The position numbers were made by a program, and so were the translations under genes. Shown one piece after another: positions 1 to 8,086 of a DNA stretch of 64,000 bases; within the stretch, counting starts at the first letter, position 1, and each line of letters opens with the position of its first letter. Source of the stretch: JAVKBW01 sp040222995. GTDB lineage: Bacteria; Pseudomonadota; Alphaproteobacteria; UBA8366; Aestuariispiraceae. Where the stretch lies: the NCBI GenBank assembly GCA_040222995.1, contig JAVKBW010000019.1, forward strand, positions 248,001-312,000, given 5' to 3'. The notes beneath the pieces were generated by a model. The model had not been told where the DNA came from. It made no database searches and was given only the letters and a program-made list of their open reading frames with translations.

Positions 1-344
1 TTCCAGGTACCGCCGTAAAGATCGGTCGAGCTGACGATATTGTCGCCGGCGTGCGCAATGTTCTGGACTGCCATGGCGCTGGCCGCCTGACCGGAGGAAA
101 CGCCGAGCGCGGCAACGCCGCCTTCCAGCGCCGCGACGCGTTGTTCCAGCACATCGACGGTCGGATTCATGATGCGGGTGTAAATATTGCCAAGCTCTTC
201 CAGACCGAACAGCTTTTTGGCGTGTTCGGCGCTGTTGAATTGATAGGCGGTCGTCTGATAGATCGGCACGGCAACGGCATTTGTGGTCGGGTCCGACCGA
301 TAACCGGCGTGCAGCGCAATCGTCTCCGGATTCTTGCTGGCCAT
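1..344 (-). CDS. metY: O-acetylhomoserine aminocarboxypropyltransferase, N-terminal part (truncated by window edge)
   Basis: About 114 N-terminal residues are present; the rest lies beyond the window. The protein reads MASKNPETIALHAGY, then an IYQTTAYQF segment, then YTRIMNPT and a SSGQAA stretch. These are the landmarks of the Cys/Met-metabolism PLP enzymes, and the N-terminal pattern is closest to the O-acetylhomoserine (thiol)-lyase branch, which makes homocysteine or methionine from O-acetylhomoserine and sulfide or methanethiol in the cytoplasm. The PLP lysine is not in the visible part. An ATG two codons upstream (350) is possible, but 344 has the better spacing to a run of six G. It is divergent from the MarR gene at 606. 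A related PLP lyase such as cystathionine gamma-synthase cannot be fully excluded from this fragment. Confidence 0.85.
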   Translation of the reverse strand, partial: MASKNPETIALHAGYRSDPTTNAVAVPIYQTTAYQFNSAEHAKKLFGLEELGNIYTRIMNPTVDVLEQRVAALEGGVAALGVSSGQAASAMAVQNIAHAGDNIVSSTDLYGGTW

Positions 345-552
345 AAACATATCCCCCCAACTTGCTGTTATAGTTGTGTCTCGAATGATACTCGATACGA
401 AAGACTGTGGAATTGGTCAATCGACGGATTGCGAAAACAAAACGAATGTTACCAAATCGGTGAGTGTCTGTTTGGCGACTATGGCGGAGAATTCAGCAAC
501 CACATCCTACGTTGGCCTTGCCTGATCAAGAATTTCCGTTCAAATTCAAACG

Positions 553-564
553 AATCGTACGATT
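553..564. promoter_or_regulatory. 12-bp perfect palindrome upstream of the MarR gene
   Basis: AATCGTACGATT is a perfect palindrome 41 bp before the GTG start of the MarR-type gene, in the 261-bp divergent spacer shared with metY. MarR proteins are dimers that usually bind such sites and often regulate their own gene. Assigning this site to the adjacent regulator is inference. Confidence 0.4.
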
Positions 565-605
565 AGAGTATATAAAGTCTAGTAAGGGTTGGGGGCGGTC
601 ACGAC

Positions 606-1064
606 GTGAAGGAAAACTACCTGGAAACTATCCGGCTGATTGAACGGCTGCACCGTCAGTTCTTGGAAGTCGTGAAAGGCGAACTGGACCGCATCGGGGT
701 TCGCGACATCAACAACATTCAGGCGTTGATACTCTATAATATCGGCAAGGATGAACTGACCGTTGGGGAGCTGACCCACCGCGGCTATTATCTCGGTTCG
801 AATGTTTCGTACAATGTCCGCAAGATGGTTGAAAACGGCTATCTTATTCAGGAACGCTCAGCGCATGACCGCCGGTCTGTCCGCGTTCGCCTGTCGGAAA
901 AAGGGCTGGAGGTCCACGACAAGGTAAATGACGTCATTGAGACCCAGGCGAACCGCTTGAACGAAACCGGCATCACGGAAAGCCATCTGGACGGCACCGC
1001 CCAGGTGCTGATGCGTCTGGAACGCTTCCTGCTTCACAATTTCGGATACGGCTCGGTTCGCTAG
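606..1064 (+). CDS. MarR/LdtR-like winged-helix transcriptional regulator
   Basis: A 152-aa protein starting with GTG. A winged helix-turn-helix occupies roughly residues 40-110, including the very characteristic stretch RGYYLGSNVSYNVRKMVENG followed by DRRSVRVRLSEKG. That recognition-helix segment closely resembles LdtR, the MarR-type regulator known from Liberibacter and rhizobia, where it controls an L,D-transpeptidase and stress tolerance genes. No transpeptidase gene is adjacent here, so the regulon is unknown. The gene is divergent from metY and has a 12-bp palindrome just upstream that could be its own operator. Family assignment is firm; equivalence to LdtR is inferred from remembered sequence similarity. 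Confidence 0.85.
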   Translation: MKENYLETIRLIERLHRQFLEVVKGELDRIGVRDINNIQALILYNIGKDELTVGELTHRGYYLGSNVSYNVRKMVENGYLIQERSAHDRRSVRVRLSEKGLEVHDKVNDVIETQANRLNETGITESHLDGTAQVLMRLERFLLHNFGYGSVR

Positions 1065-1082
1065 AGTGTGCGGCTTTCGCCT

Positions 1083-1715
1083 TCAGCTTGACTGTTCGTC
1101 AATCCGTTTCAGACGATCCTGAAGGCTGGTTATCAGGCCCGGCAGGCCGTTTGTCTGCATGACGGAATCGAACTGCGCCCGTTCGGTTTGCAGCATGCTG
1201 ACACCTTCCACCACCAGATCGATGATTTTAAGCGACCCGTCGGACGACGTCCTGACCCGCCAGCCGGCTTTGATTTCTGGCTGGTCGTCAGTGACGATCA
1301 CCGTATTGACCAATACGTCGTACTTTCCGGCCGGCCCGCTGCCTTCAACCTTGAATGTCTGGCCTGAATACCCACCGAGACGCCGTGCGTAGCCGCGGAT
1401 CACGTATTCCGAAAACAGCTTCAGATATTCTTCGCGGGAATCCGGCGATGCGGAGCGCCACTGTGCCCCCAAAGCGAACTGACCCATGGTCTTCAGGTCC
1501 AGGTTATCGCGCAGAAGTTTTTGCACGCCTTCCTCACGCGTTGAAAGCGGTGCATCGGTGTCCTGAAGGACATCGACCGCCTGTTCGGCCAGGGTCCGTA
1601 TGAAGTCGATCGCCTGATCGGCATCGGTTTTTGTCTTGGCCTGCGCTTGCGCCGACAGCGTTGCAGCAACAAGAAATGCGCAGGCAAACGCTTTGGTGAA
1701 AAGGCGTCTCTTCAT
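1083..1715 (-). CDS. MlaC/Ttg2D-family periplasmic phospholipid-binding protein
   Basis: 210 aa with a clear signal peptide (MKRRLFTKAFACAFLVAATLSAQAQA, cleavage after about residue 26). The mature part carries the MlaC-type pattern: a REEGVQKLLRDNLDLKTMGQFALG helix near residue 60, then YLKLFSEYVIRGYARRLGGYSGQ, and a C-terminal DLVVEGVSMLQTERAQFDSVM segment. MlaC proteins shuttle phospholipids between the outer-membrane lipoprotein complex and the inner-membrane MlaFEDB ABC transporter. No mlaFED or mlaA gene is in this window. I chose the ATG at 1715, six codons inside the longest frame, because AGGAG precedes it at good spacing and the signal peptide then begins canonically. An older name is toluene tolerance / Ttg2 family. 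Confidence 0.85.
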   Translation of the reverse strand: MKRRLFTKAFACAFLVAATLSAQAQAKTKTDADQAIDFIRTLAEQAVDVLQDTDAPLSTREEGVQKLLRDNLDLKTMGQFALGAQWRSASPDSREEYLKLFSEYVIRGYARRLGGYSGQTFKVEGSGPAGKYDVLVNTVIVTDDQPEIKAGWRVRTSSDGSLKIIDLVVEGVSMLQTERAQFDSVMQTNGLPGLITSLQDRLKRIDEQSS

Positions 1716-1788
1716 CCTTATCTCCTGAAACATTGGCAGGTCATGTTAACGAACCCGCTATCCAGATAGGCAATTGATTCGGCTACCT

Positions 1789-2973
1789 TCAGGCAAACGC
1801 CTGCAGACCTGTCTGTGCGCGACCCAGAATAAGCGCATGCACGTCATGCGTTCCTTCATAGGTGTTCACGGCTTCCAGGTTCATGACATGGCGAATGACA
1901 TGGTACTCGTCCGACACGCCGTTGCCGCCATGCATGTCGCGCGCCACGCGGGCGATATCGAGCGATTTGCCGCAGGAATTGCGCTTGATCAGCGAGATCA
2001 GCTCCGGCGGGCAGCGGCCATCGTCTTTTAGACGGGCAGCGCGCAGAACGGCCTGCAGGCCGATGCTGATTTCGGTCTGCATGTCGGCAAGCTTTTTCTG
2101 AATCAACTGGGTGTTGGCCAGGGGCCGGCCGAACTGCTTGCGGTCGAGCGTGTAGTCCCGCGCCGCGTGCCAGCAGAATTCCGCCGCGCCGAGCGCGCCC
2201 CAGGCGATTCCGAAGCGGGCGTTGTTCAGGCACCCGAACGGGCCTTTCAGACCCTGCACATTCGGCAGCAGGTTTTCTTCCGGCACGAAAACCTCGTCCA
2301 TCATGATCATGCCGGTGATCGAGGCGCGCAGCGAGAATTTGCCTTCGATTTTCGGCGTGTCGAGGCCCTTCATGCCGCGTTCCAGGATGAACCCGCGGAT
2401 GACATCGTCTTCGGTCTTGCCCCAGACGACGCAGATATCGGCGATCGGCGAATTGGTGATCCAGTTCTTCGAGCCGGACAGCGAATAGCCGCCGTCGACC
2501 TTTTTGGCGCGGGTTTTCATCGAGCCGGGATCGGAGCCGTGATCGGGCTCCGTCAGGCCGAAACAGCCGACGATCTCGCCGGTGGCGAGACGCGGCAGGT
2601 ATTTCTTGCGCTGTACTTCGGTGCCGTAGGCGTTGATCGGATGCATCACCAGCGAGGATTGCACCGACATGGCGGAGCGATAGCCGGAATCCACCCGTTC
2701 GACTTCACGGGCGACAAGGCCGTAGGCTGTATAATTCGTGCCGGAACAACCGTATTCTTCTGAAATGGTCATGCCGAGAAGGCCGAGTTCGCCCATCTCG
2801 GTGAATATCTCGCGATGAAAGACTTCGTTGCGGTTGGCTTCCAGAACACGGGTCATGAGCTGCGACTGGCAGTAGTCGTGGGCCGTATCGCGGATCATCC
2901 GCTCTTCATCGGTCAGTTGATCCTCGATCTGAAAGGCGTCCTGCCAATCAAATGCGGCGCGCATCTCGCTCAT
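1789..2973 (-). CDS. gcdH: Glutaryl-CoA dehydrogenase
   Basis: A 394-aa acyl-CoA dehydrogenase, FAD enzyme of lysine/tryptophan and benzoate breakdown, oxidatively decarboxylating glutaryl-CoA to crotonyl-CoA. Acyl-CoA dehydrogenase landmarks are present: GCFGLTEPDHGSDP, the SGSKNWITNSPIADICVVWGK segment, the DRKQFGRPLANTQLIQ helix, HGGNGVSDEYHV and NTYEGTHDVHALILG, which contains the catalytic-base glutamate. The long N-terminus with the DWQDAFQIEDQLTDEERMIRD pattern and the YEGTHDVH ending are typical of glutaryl-CoA dehydrogenase rather than of short-chain enzymes. Length fits the family. It stands alone, minus strand, downstream of nothing related, with a 161-bp gap to the next plus-strand gene. 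Confidence 0.92.
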   Translation of the reverse strand: MSEMRAAFDWQDAFQIEDQLTDEERMIRDTAHDYCQSQLMTRVLEANRNEVFHREIFTEMGELGLLGMTISEEYGCSGTNYTAYGLVAREVERVDSGYRSAMSVQSSLVMHPINAYGTEVQRKKYLPRLATGEIVGCFGLTEPDHGSDPGSMKTRAKKVDGGYSLSGSKNWITNSPIADICVVWGKTEDDVIRGFILERGMKGLDTPKIEGKFSLRASITGMIMMDEVFVPEENLLPNVQGLKGPFGCLNNARFGIAWGALGAAEFCWHAARDYTLDRKQFGRPLANTQLIQKKLADMQTEISIGLQAVLRAARLKDDGRCPPELISLIKRNSCGKSLDIARVARDMHGGNGVSDEYHVIRHVMNLEAVNTYEGTHDVHALILGRAQTGLQAFA

Positions 2974-3134
2974 ATCGTCCTCTCTCTGTTATACCGAAAT
3001 ACATAGACCGCCTGTACGGTTTCGCTAGGGCAATCGGCAATTGGATGGCATGGTGATTACGTTAAACTGTCCTGCAAGTCGATGCATTTTTGTAACAATG
3101 ACACGTTCTTGATGTGCAAGTCAGGATCGCCTGA

Positions 3135-3431
3135 ATGAGCTACAAGTACCGATCCGCAACGTTGCCGAAAGGAGCGCTGATAGAATTCGTTCGGGTCGGC
3201 GCCTATATAAAGGTTATGGCTGTGGATCCTGTCAGCTACGAAGAAGTGTCGATTGTCGGCGATCCGAAGACCCCGGGTAGCACGCTTGCGCGGGAGGCGG
3301 TCAGGAAGCTTGAATATGTGCTGGACCGAAAACGGAATGCGAAATCAGGATTTCAGAAACCAAAGGACCCGGCAGAGGCGGTTGTGCGCCGTGGACGCCG
3401 GACGGATACGCCCAGCGGATGGGAGATGTAG
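3135..3431 (+). CDS. Small conserved alphaproteobacterial protein (possibly DUF6898)
   Basis: 98 aa. The first 70 residues form a compact domain with alternating hydrophobic strands (GALIEFVRVGAYIKVMAVDP) and a helix (TLAREAVRKLEYVLDRKRN); the C-terminal 30 residues are basic and look disordered. It begins with ATG two codons after an in-frame TGA context and is followed after 3 nt by the CBS gene, so the two are probably cotranscribed. I remember similar short proteins in Rhodospirillales under the name DUF6898, sometimes wrongly labelled serine hydroxymethyltransferase; no function can be read from the sequence. Confidence 0.7.
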   Translation: MSYKYRSATLPKGALIEFVRVGAYIKVMAVDPVSYEEVSIVGDPKTPGSTLAREAVRKLEYVLDRKRNAKSGFQKPKDPAEAVVRRGRRTDTPSGWEM

Positions 3432-3434
3432 ACA

Positions 3435-3881
3435 ATGACGATAGGCTCGATCCTTGAAAGCGCCGGGAGGAACGGGACCAATGTCGCAACGCTCGCGCCG
3501 TCGCAGACCATCAGGGAAGCTGTCGCCGTTCTTGCCGTCAAGAAGATCGGCGCCGTTCTGGTCGTTGACGATCAAACCGGAAAACCTGTCGGAATTCTTT
3601 CGGAACGTGATGTCATTCGGGCCTTGGGAAAATCGGATGCAAATGCATTGGACGGTTCGGTTGGCGATATCATGACGCCTGACCCGGTGATATGCGACGT
3701 CTCCGCCGGCATAGACAAGGCGCTTGGTAAAATGACGGAGAACCGATGCCGGCACCTGCCCGTTCTGGACGGCGATAAGGTTGTCGGCGTCGTCTCGGCC
3801 CGCGATATCATGGTGTATATGGTTGAATCCGCGTCTCGGCAGGAACGCGAGCGGATCGTCGCGATGATTGCGCTGGCCTGA
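3435..3881 (+). CDS. Two-CBS-domain protein
   Basis: 148 aa, essentially a Bateman module: CBS 1 at about residues 8-68 (TIREAVAVLAVKKIGAVLVVDD followed by GILSERDVIRAL) and CBS 2 at about 76-135 (IMTPDPVICDVSAGIDKALGKMTENRCRHLPVLD, then GVVSARDIM). Such modules bind adenosine ligands (AMP, ATP, SAM) or NADH and act as stand-alone energy or redox sensors. No catalytic domain is fused. It follows the preceding small gene with a 3-nt gap. The target protein is unknown. Confidence 0.88.
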   Translation: MTIGSILESAGRNGTNVATLAPSQTIREAVAVLAVKKIGAVLVVDDQTGKPVGILSERDVIRALGKSDANALDGSVGDIMTPDPVICDVSAGIDKALGKMTENRCRHLPVLDGDKVVGVVSARDIMVYMVESASRQERERIVAMIALA

Positions 3882-3904
3882 TCGCGGGCTTCGTGTGGGC
3901 CTGC

Positions 3905-4111
3905 TCAGCGTCCGTTGCGTTGCGGGTTTACCGCGCCATGCCGCTTGATGCTGCCTTCTTTCCAGGACGTCGTGTTCTTGCATTTCGGGCATACGCGTTC
4001 ACCGGCCCAGGAGCTTTCGAAGGACTGCTGGCATCGCAGACAGGCGCGTGACGTCTTGTACGACGGCACAGCGGTGTTGTGAGGTGTCGTTCCTGTAATA
4101 GTTGCTACCAA
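3905..4111 (-). CDS. Small zinc-ribbon-like protein
   Basis: 68 aa from a TTG start preceded by AAGGG at 8 nt spacing. The middle holds two CxxC knuckles (CLRC and CPKC, separated by 13 residues: QQSFESSWAGERV), a probable zinc ribbon, followed by a basic tail. Nothing else in it identifies a function. It is convergent with the CBS gene and lies 20 bp downstream of the minus-strand gene at 4132, so it may be cotranscribed with it. The start codon is uncertain; the zinc ribbon itself is clear. Confidence 0.65.
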   Translation of the reverse strand: MVATITGTTPHNTAVPSYKTSRACLRCQQSFESSWAGERVCPKCKNTTSWKEGSIKRHGAVNPQRNGR

Positions 4112-4131
4112 CAGATTGACCCTTTCCGGTG

Positions 4132-4434
4132 TTACGGCGTGTATCCCGATGAGACGGTTGCCGGGATCGGCATGAATTTCTTGCGGTCCCGTTTTACGGC
4201 GTCCTTGAATGCGTCCGGCATTACAGTTACGGCCTGGCCCGATTGCGGGTTTTCCAGTTGAACAGGCAGATGCAGCACAATGCTGACCGGCTGGTAGCGG
4301 GCGAAGATGGTGTTGCTGACTGTTTTTTCCATCGTATCGATTTTGTAGGTGCCCGCCGGAAGCTGGCCGATATGGCCGTTTATCGTGAAGGGGCGTCGGA
4401 AATCGATTTTGGACGTCGTTGTACGGGTATTCAT
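4132..4434 (-). CDS. Conserved hypothetical protein
   Basis: 100 aa, no signal peptide or membrane segment. The segment FTINGHIGQLPAGTYKIDTMEK followed by VSIVLHLPVQ is a pattern I recall in short alphaproteobacterial proteins of unknown function, where a G-x-LPAGTY-x-(V/I)-(E/D)T-(D/E)E core recurs. The C-terminal region (AFKDAVKRDRKKF) is a basic helix. It precedes the zinc-ribbon gene on the same strand. No function is proposed. Confidence 0.7.
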   Translation of the reverse strand: MNTRTTTSKIDFRRPFTINGHIGQLPAGTYKIDTMEKTVSNTIFARYQPVSIVLHLPVQLENPQSGQAVTVMPDAFKDAVKRDRKKFMPIPATVSSGYTP

Positions 4435-4599
4435 GCAGTCTCCGCCATTCTGCCTGCGCTTTCGCAGGGACGGCAGGAATTTGCCACCTTTTATTATATG
4501 GTGATGAAAGTCAGGATTGTTAGCGATTAAGCAGGTTGTAAAAATTTATTTTTTTTCAAACGCTTGCGAGTCGTTTTTGAATCCATTTCGAGAAAAGGA

Positions 4600-4628
4600 A
4601 AAACGGGGGCATAGACCCCCGTTTTTTC
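4600..4628. terminator. Bidirectional rho-independent terminator after mucR
   Basis: A 10-bp stem (AAAACGGGGG / CCCCCGTTTT) with a 6-nt loop, flanked by T-runs on both strands. It lies 55 bp downstream of the mucR stop codon on the minus strand and can serve that gene. Confidence 0.85.
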
Positions 4629-4682
4629 GGCTCTCCCGGTGACCCGGTCTTCTTTTTTATAAGGTTGTATGGTTCGCGCTGC

Positions 4683-5138
4683 CTACTGACGCGTGGCGGC
4701 CTGGCTTCGCGGCGACCCCGGCGGGTTGCGGCCAAGTCCGATCTTTTTTGCGAAAGCGGAACGTTGCGCGGCATAATTCGGCGCCACCATCGGATAGTCA
4801 GGCGGCAGCCCCCATTTGGCGCGGTATTCTTCCGGCGTCATGTCGTAGTTGGTTCGAAGATGCCGTTTCAGCATTTTCAGCTTCTTGCCGTCTTCCAGGC
4901 AGATCAGGAATTCAGGCGTAACCGAGCGTTTGACCGGTACGGCGGCTTTCTGATTGCTGGCGCGGGCCGGGCGCGGACCATCGGTGTTAAGGTCCGTCAG
5001 TGTACGGTAGACAGAGGAAATCACGCTCGGCACGTCACCCGTCGCCACGCTGTTATTGCTGAGATAAGCGGCCGCAACATCGGCCGTCATGCGCAATAGG
5101 TCGGCGCGCTGGGTTCCCCCATTACTTTGATCGGCCAT
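4683..5138 (-). CDS. mucR: Ros/MucR-family zinc-finger transcriptional regulator
   Basis: 151 aa. The central SVTPEFLICLEDGKKLKMLKRHL segment followed by MTPEEYRAKWGLPPDYPMVAPNYAAQRSAFAKKIGLG is the highly conserved MucR/Ros DNA-binding core (residues about 75-135), a prokaryotic zinc finger that here keeps the CLEDG cysteine and the KRH histidine. MucR proteins silence AT-rich promoters in an H-NS-like way and regulate exopolysaccharide, motility and cell-cycle genes in alphaproteobacteria. It is followed by a strong terminator and preceded by a long AT-rich spacer, a setting compatible with autoregulation. Target genes in this window cannot be deduced. Confidence 0.93.
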   Translation of the reverse strand: MADQSNGGTQRADLLRMTADVAAAYLSNNSVATGDVPSVISSVYRTLTDLNTDGPRPARASNQKAAVPVKRSVTPEFLICLEDGKKLKMLKRHLRTNYDMTPEEYRAKWGLPPDYPMVAPNYAAQRSAFAKKIGLGRNPPGSPRSQAATRQ

Positions 5139-5602
5139 TCCCGCGTCCTCTCATTATTCCCCAATAACCGCGTGTCATCTAATAAAAGTCTTGCATCGAC
5201 TACAGTTTGACTTTGCTGACCCGCGTAAGCACTGGCATGAAACCAGCATTAAAGGAAATTATCAATATTAAAAATTTGTACTTTGTCTTGGGACAGTAAT
5301 TTTTACTCTGATATAAGTATTATAACCTAAATGAACGCATATACTTTCAAATAACCACAATATACAGCGGCTCTTGTAAGAATATCACTTTGTTATTGTG
5401 AAGTAATTAGGGAAGACGACGCAAGAAATCGGAAGTAGAATACACCGCTGAAATTCCCTGCCGTCCTGCTATCGCCAGCATCTGCGGCATTCCATCGTTT
5501 TTCTGGTATTTCGGGGCCGGGATGTGATAGTCACCGGGCTTCAACTCGCGGCTGACGCCGCCGAACAGAAACCGCCGGGCACGGCAGAAAAGACAAGGGG
5601 CC
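5139..5602. other. AT-rich intergenic region between mucR and rpiB
   Basis: 464 bp separating two divergent genes. Roughly 5230-5410 is strikingly AT-rich for this genome, with several A/T runs, and probably holds the mucR promoter. The part nearer rpiB (5410-5555) has normal composition and codes, on the minus strand, for a short gene-like reading frame discussed under findings. No RNA gene or strong hairpin was recognised. Confidence 0.6.
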
Positions 5603-6037
5603 ATGAGCAACAAGCCAATTGCCATCGCCGGGGATCACGCCGGAACTGCGCTGAAGGCCGTTCTTCAAAAGCGGCTGACCGAAAACGGCTATGAAACACT
5701 CGACCTCGGCGCTGACGGATCGCAATCGGTCGATTATCCGGATTACGCCGATAAGCTGGCGGACGCGATTGCCGACGGCAGGGCCGAGCGCGGCGTGCTG
5801 GTCTGCGGAACCGGCATCGGCATATCGATTGCGGCCAACCGCCATCGTCATATCCGGGCGGCTTTGTGTCACTCAACGACGGATGCAAGGCTGTGCCGGC
5901 AGCATAATGACGCGAACGTGCTTGCTTTGGGCGCTAGAACGATGGGCGAGGAAGCGGCTTTGGATTGTCTTGACGTCTTCTTGAATACCGCATTCGAAGC
6001 GGGGCGACATGTGCGACGAGTGGAAAAAATGTCGTAA
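5603..6037 (+). CDS. rpiB: Ribose-5-phosphate isomerase B
   Basis: 144 aa, the LacAB/RpiB fold. It interconverts ribose 5-phosphate and ribulose 5-phosphate in the pentose phosphate pathway. The N-terminal AIAGDHAGTALK phosphate-binding segment, the DYPDYA stretch and the active-site loop VCGTGIGISIAANR with the catalytic cysteine (about residue 68) are all present, as is the NDANVLALGARTMGEE C-terminal motif. Length is usual. It sits 72 bp before glyA on the same strand, the common alphaproteobacterial arrangement rpiB-glyA-nrdR. Confidence 0.95.
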   Translation: MSNKPIAIAGDHAGTALKAVLQKRLTENGYETLDLGADGSQSVDYPDYADKLADAIADGRAERGVLVCGTGIGISIAANRHRHIRAALCHSTTDARLCRQHNDANVLALGARTMGEEAALDCLDVFLNTAFEAGRHVRRVEKMS

Positions 6038-6109
6038 TGCGCACAATGGATAAACCTTCAGGCCACTACACAGACAGGCCGAACCACAGACGGACGAAAG
6101 GGCGGGGTC

Positions 6110-7429
6110 ATGGGTACAGTTGAATCGCTTAGCGCGACGGAAAAGACGCAATTGGATGCCTTCTTCACGGAGGAACTGGAAAGCCGGGACCCGGCGATCT
6201 TCAAGGCGATGCAGCAGGAACTCGGGCGTCAGGCCGAGGGTATTGAGCTGATCGCGTCGGAAAACATCGTCAGCCGCGCCGTGATGCAGGCGATGGGCTC
6301 GGTGATGACCAACAAATACGCTGAAGGCTATTCCGGCCGCCGCTACTATGGCGGCTGCGTATTCGTCGATGACGCCGAGGATCTGGCGATCGAGCGCATC
6401 TGCAAGCTGTTCGACTGCAAATTCGCCAATGTGCAGCCGCATTCCGGCGCGCAGGCGAACCAGGCCGTGTTTTTCGCCCTGCTGCAACCGGGCGATACGT
6501 TCATGGGCCTGTCGCTCGCCAGCGGCGGCCATCTGACCCACGGGGCTGGGCCGAACCAGTCCGGTAAATGGTTCAACGCCGTGCAGTACGATGTCAGCCC
6601 GGAAACCTCGCAGATCGATTTCGATCAGGTTGAAAAGCTTGCCAGGGAACACAAGCCGAAGCTGATCATTGCCGGCGGGTCCGCGTATCCGCGCTTCATC
6701 GATTTCAAACGGTTCCGTGAAATCGCCGATTCCGTGGGTGCGTATTTCATGGTCGACATGGCGCATTTCGCCGGTCTGGTTGCCGGTGGCCAGCATCCGA
6801 ACCCGCTGGAATACGCCCATGTCGCGACATCGACGACGCACAAGACCCTGCGCGGTCCGCGTGGCGGCATTATTCTGACAAACGATGAAGGCCTGGCGAA
6901 AAAATTCAATTCCGCCGTGTTCCCGGGTTTGCAGGGCGGTCCGCTGATGCATGTCATCGCCGCCAAGGCGGTTGCGTTCGGTGAAGACCTGCGCCCGGAA
7001 TTCAAGGAATACACCGCCCAGGTGGTCGCCAATGCGAAAACGCTGGCGGCGACGCTGGTTGAAGGCGGACTCGATATCGTTTCCGGCGGCACCGACACGC
7101 ACCTGATGCTGGTCGACCTGCGTCCGAAAGGCCTTACCGGTAACATCGCCGAAAAGAGTCTGGAACGCGCCGGCATCACCTGCAACAAGAACGGCATTCC
7201 CTTCGATCCGGAAAAGCCGATGGTGACCAGCGGCATCCGGCTCGGCACCCCGGCGGCGACGACCCGCGGGCTGAAGGAAGCGGATATCCGCGAACTCGGC
7301 GGGCTGATCATCGAAGTCTTGGATGGCCTGGCCGCCAACAAGGAAGACAATTCGGCGGTCGAGGCGGCGGTTCTTAAAAAGGTCGAGGCTATGTGCGAAC
7401 GGTTCCCGATCTATCCGAAGCTTTACTGA
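6110..7429 (+). CDS. glyA: Serine hydroxymethyltransferase
   Basis: 439 aa, PLP enzyme converting serine plus tetrahydrofolate to glycine plus 5,10-methylene-THF in the cytoplasm; main source of one-carbon units. Diagnostic segments are IELIASENIVS, TNKYAEGYSGRRYYGGC, HSGAQANQAV, DMAHFAGLVAGG and the PLP-lysine motif THKTLRGPRGG. Near the C-terminus TSGIRLGTPAATTRG is intact. It starts with ATG after a GGGCGGGG-rich leader and ends 18 bp before a strong terminator, so it is uncoupled from nrdR. In this organism its methylene-THF product connects to the folate-linked demethylase at 34000. Confidence 0.97.
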   Translation: MGTVESLSATEKTQLDAFFTEELESRDPAIFKAMQQELGRQAEGIELIASENIVSRAVMQAMGSVMTNKYAEGYSGRRYYGGCVFVDDAEDLAIERICKLFDCKFANVQPHSGAQANQAVFFALLQPGDTFMGLSLASGGHLTHGAGPNQSGKWFNAVQYDVSPETSQIDFDQVEKLAREHKPKLIIAGGSAYPRFIDFKRFREIADSVGAYFMVDMAHFAGLVAGGQHPNPLEYAHVATSTTHKTLRGPRGGIILTNDEGLAKKFNSAVFPGLQGGPLMHVIAAKAVAFGEDLRPEFKEYTAQVVANAKTLAATLVEGGLDIVSGGTDTHLMLVDLRPKGLTGNIAEKSLERAGITCNKNGIPFDPEKPMVTSGIRLGTPAATTRGLKEADIRELGGLIIEVLDGLAANKEDNSAVEAAVLKKVEAMCERFPIYPKLY

Positions 7430-7447
7430 CGGTTGACGTTGACGAAG

Positions 7448-7472
7448 CCCCGGGCCATTGCCCGGGGTTTTT
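7448..7472 (+). terminator. Rho-independent terminator after glyA
   Basis: 8-bp stem CCCCGGGC / GCCCGGGG with the loop CATT and a TTTTT tail, directly downstream of the glyA stop codon. Confidence 0.88.
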
Positions 7473-7599
7473 GAAACCGACGGCATGCTGAAAGTTCGGC
7501 ATTTCGTTACACTAACCCGGAATTCGGGTTGGACGGGGCGGCTCGAATCCTCTTTATTAGAGCGCCTTACGGTTTCTCATGCTTCCAAGGGGACGCGCA

Positions 7600-8064
7600 A
7601 TGCGGTGTCCGTTTTGTGGTCACGACGACACACAAGTTAAAGATTCTCGCCCGACAGAGGACAACCACGCCATCCGCCGGCGGCGGCTGTGCCCGAATTG
7701 CGGCGCCCGGTTTACAACGTTCGAGCGGGTGCAGTTGCGCGAATTGCAGGTCGTGAAGCGGGGTGGGCAGCGTGAACCCTTCGATCGCGACAAGCTGCTG
7801 CGCTCGATGCGGATCGCCCTTCGGAAGCGGAATATCGATCCCGAACGCATCGAACGGGTGGTGAACTCGATCGTACGCCGACTGGAAAGCAGCGGCGAAA
7901 GCGATGTCCGGGTCGAAACGGTCGGCGAAATGGTGATGGAAGCGCTAAGGCAACTTGACCAGATTGCCTATGTCCGGTTCGCGTCGGTTTACCGAAACTT
8001 CCGTGAAGTCAGCGATTTCGAAAACTTCATCGATACGGAAGTCCGTCCCGAAGGCGATGACTGA
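7600..8064 (+). CDS. nrdR: Transcriptional repressor of ribonucleotide reductase genes
   Basis: 154 aa starting MRCPFCGHDDTQVKDSR. A zinc ribbon with Cys3, Cys6, Cys31 and Cys34 is followed by RRRRLCPNCGARFTTFERV and then an ATP-cone domain (about residues 49-139) with REPFDRDKLLRSMRIALRKR. NrdR senses ATP/dATP and represses nrd genes by binding NrdR boxes. Upstream in-frame starts exist (7579) but the zinc ribbon must begin at this ATG, with a GGGGA ribosome site before it. It is the first gene of the nrdR-rib-nusB-thiL run. Confidence 0.96.
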   Translation: MRCPFCGHDDTQVKDSRPTEDNHAIRRRRLCPNCGARFTTFERVQLRELQVVKRGGQREPFDRDKLLRSMRIALRKRNIDPERIERVVNSIVRRLESSGESDVRVETVGEMVMEALRQLDQIAYVRFASVYRNFREVSDFENFIDTEVRPEGDD

Positions 8065-8086
8065 CCGTTCAGATTGGCCGTAGACG

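Noticed and set aside
345..605. SAM-II riboswitch in front of metY
   Set aside because: I looked for the pseudoknot elements common before alphaproteobacterial met genes and did not find them in the spacer.
5873..7486. Long minus-strand open frame of 537 codons opposite glyA
   Set aside because: It is the antisense shadow of a clear serine hydroxymethyltransferase gene; high GC makes such frames common, and its product shows no domain.
8065..8086. FMN riboswitch before the riboflavin genes
   Set aside because: The nrdR-ribD gap is only 22 bp and no such leader exists before nrdR.
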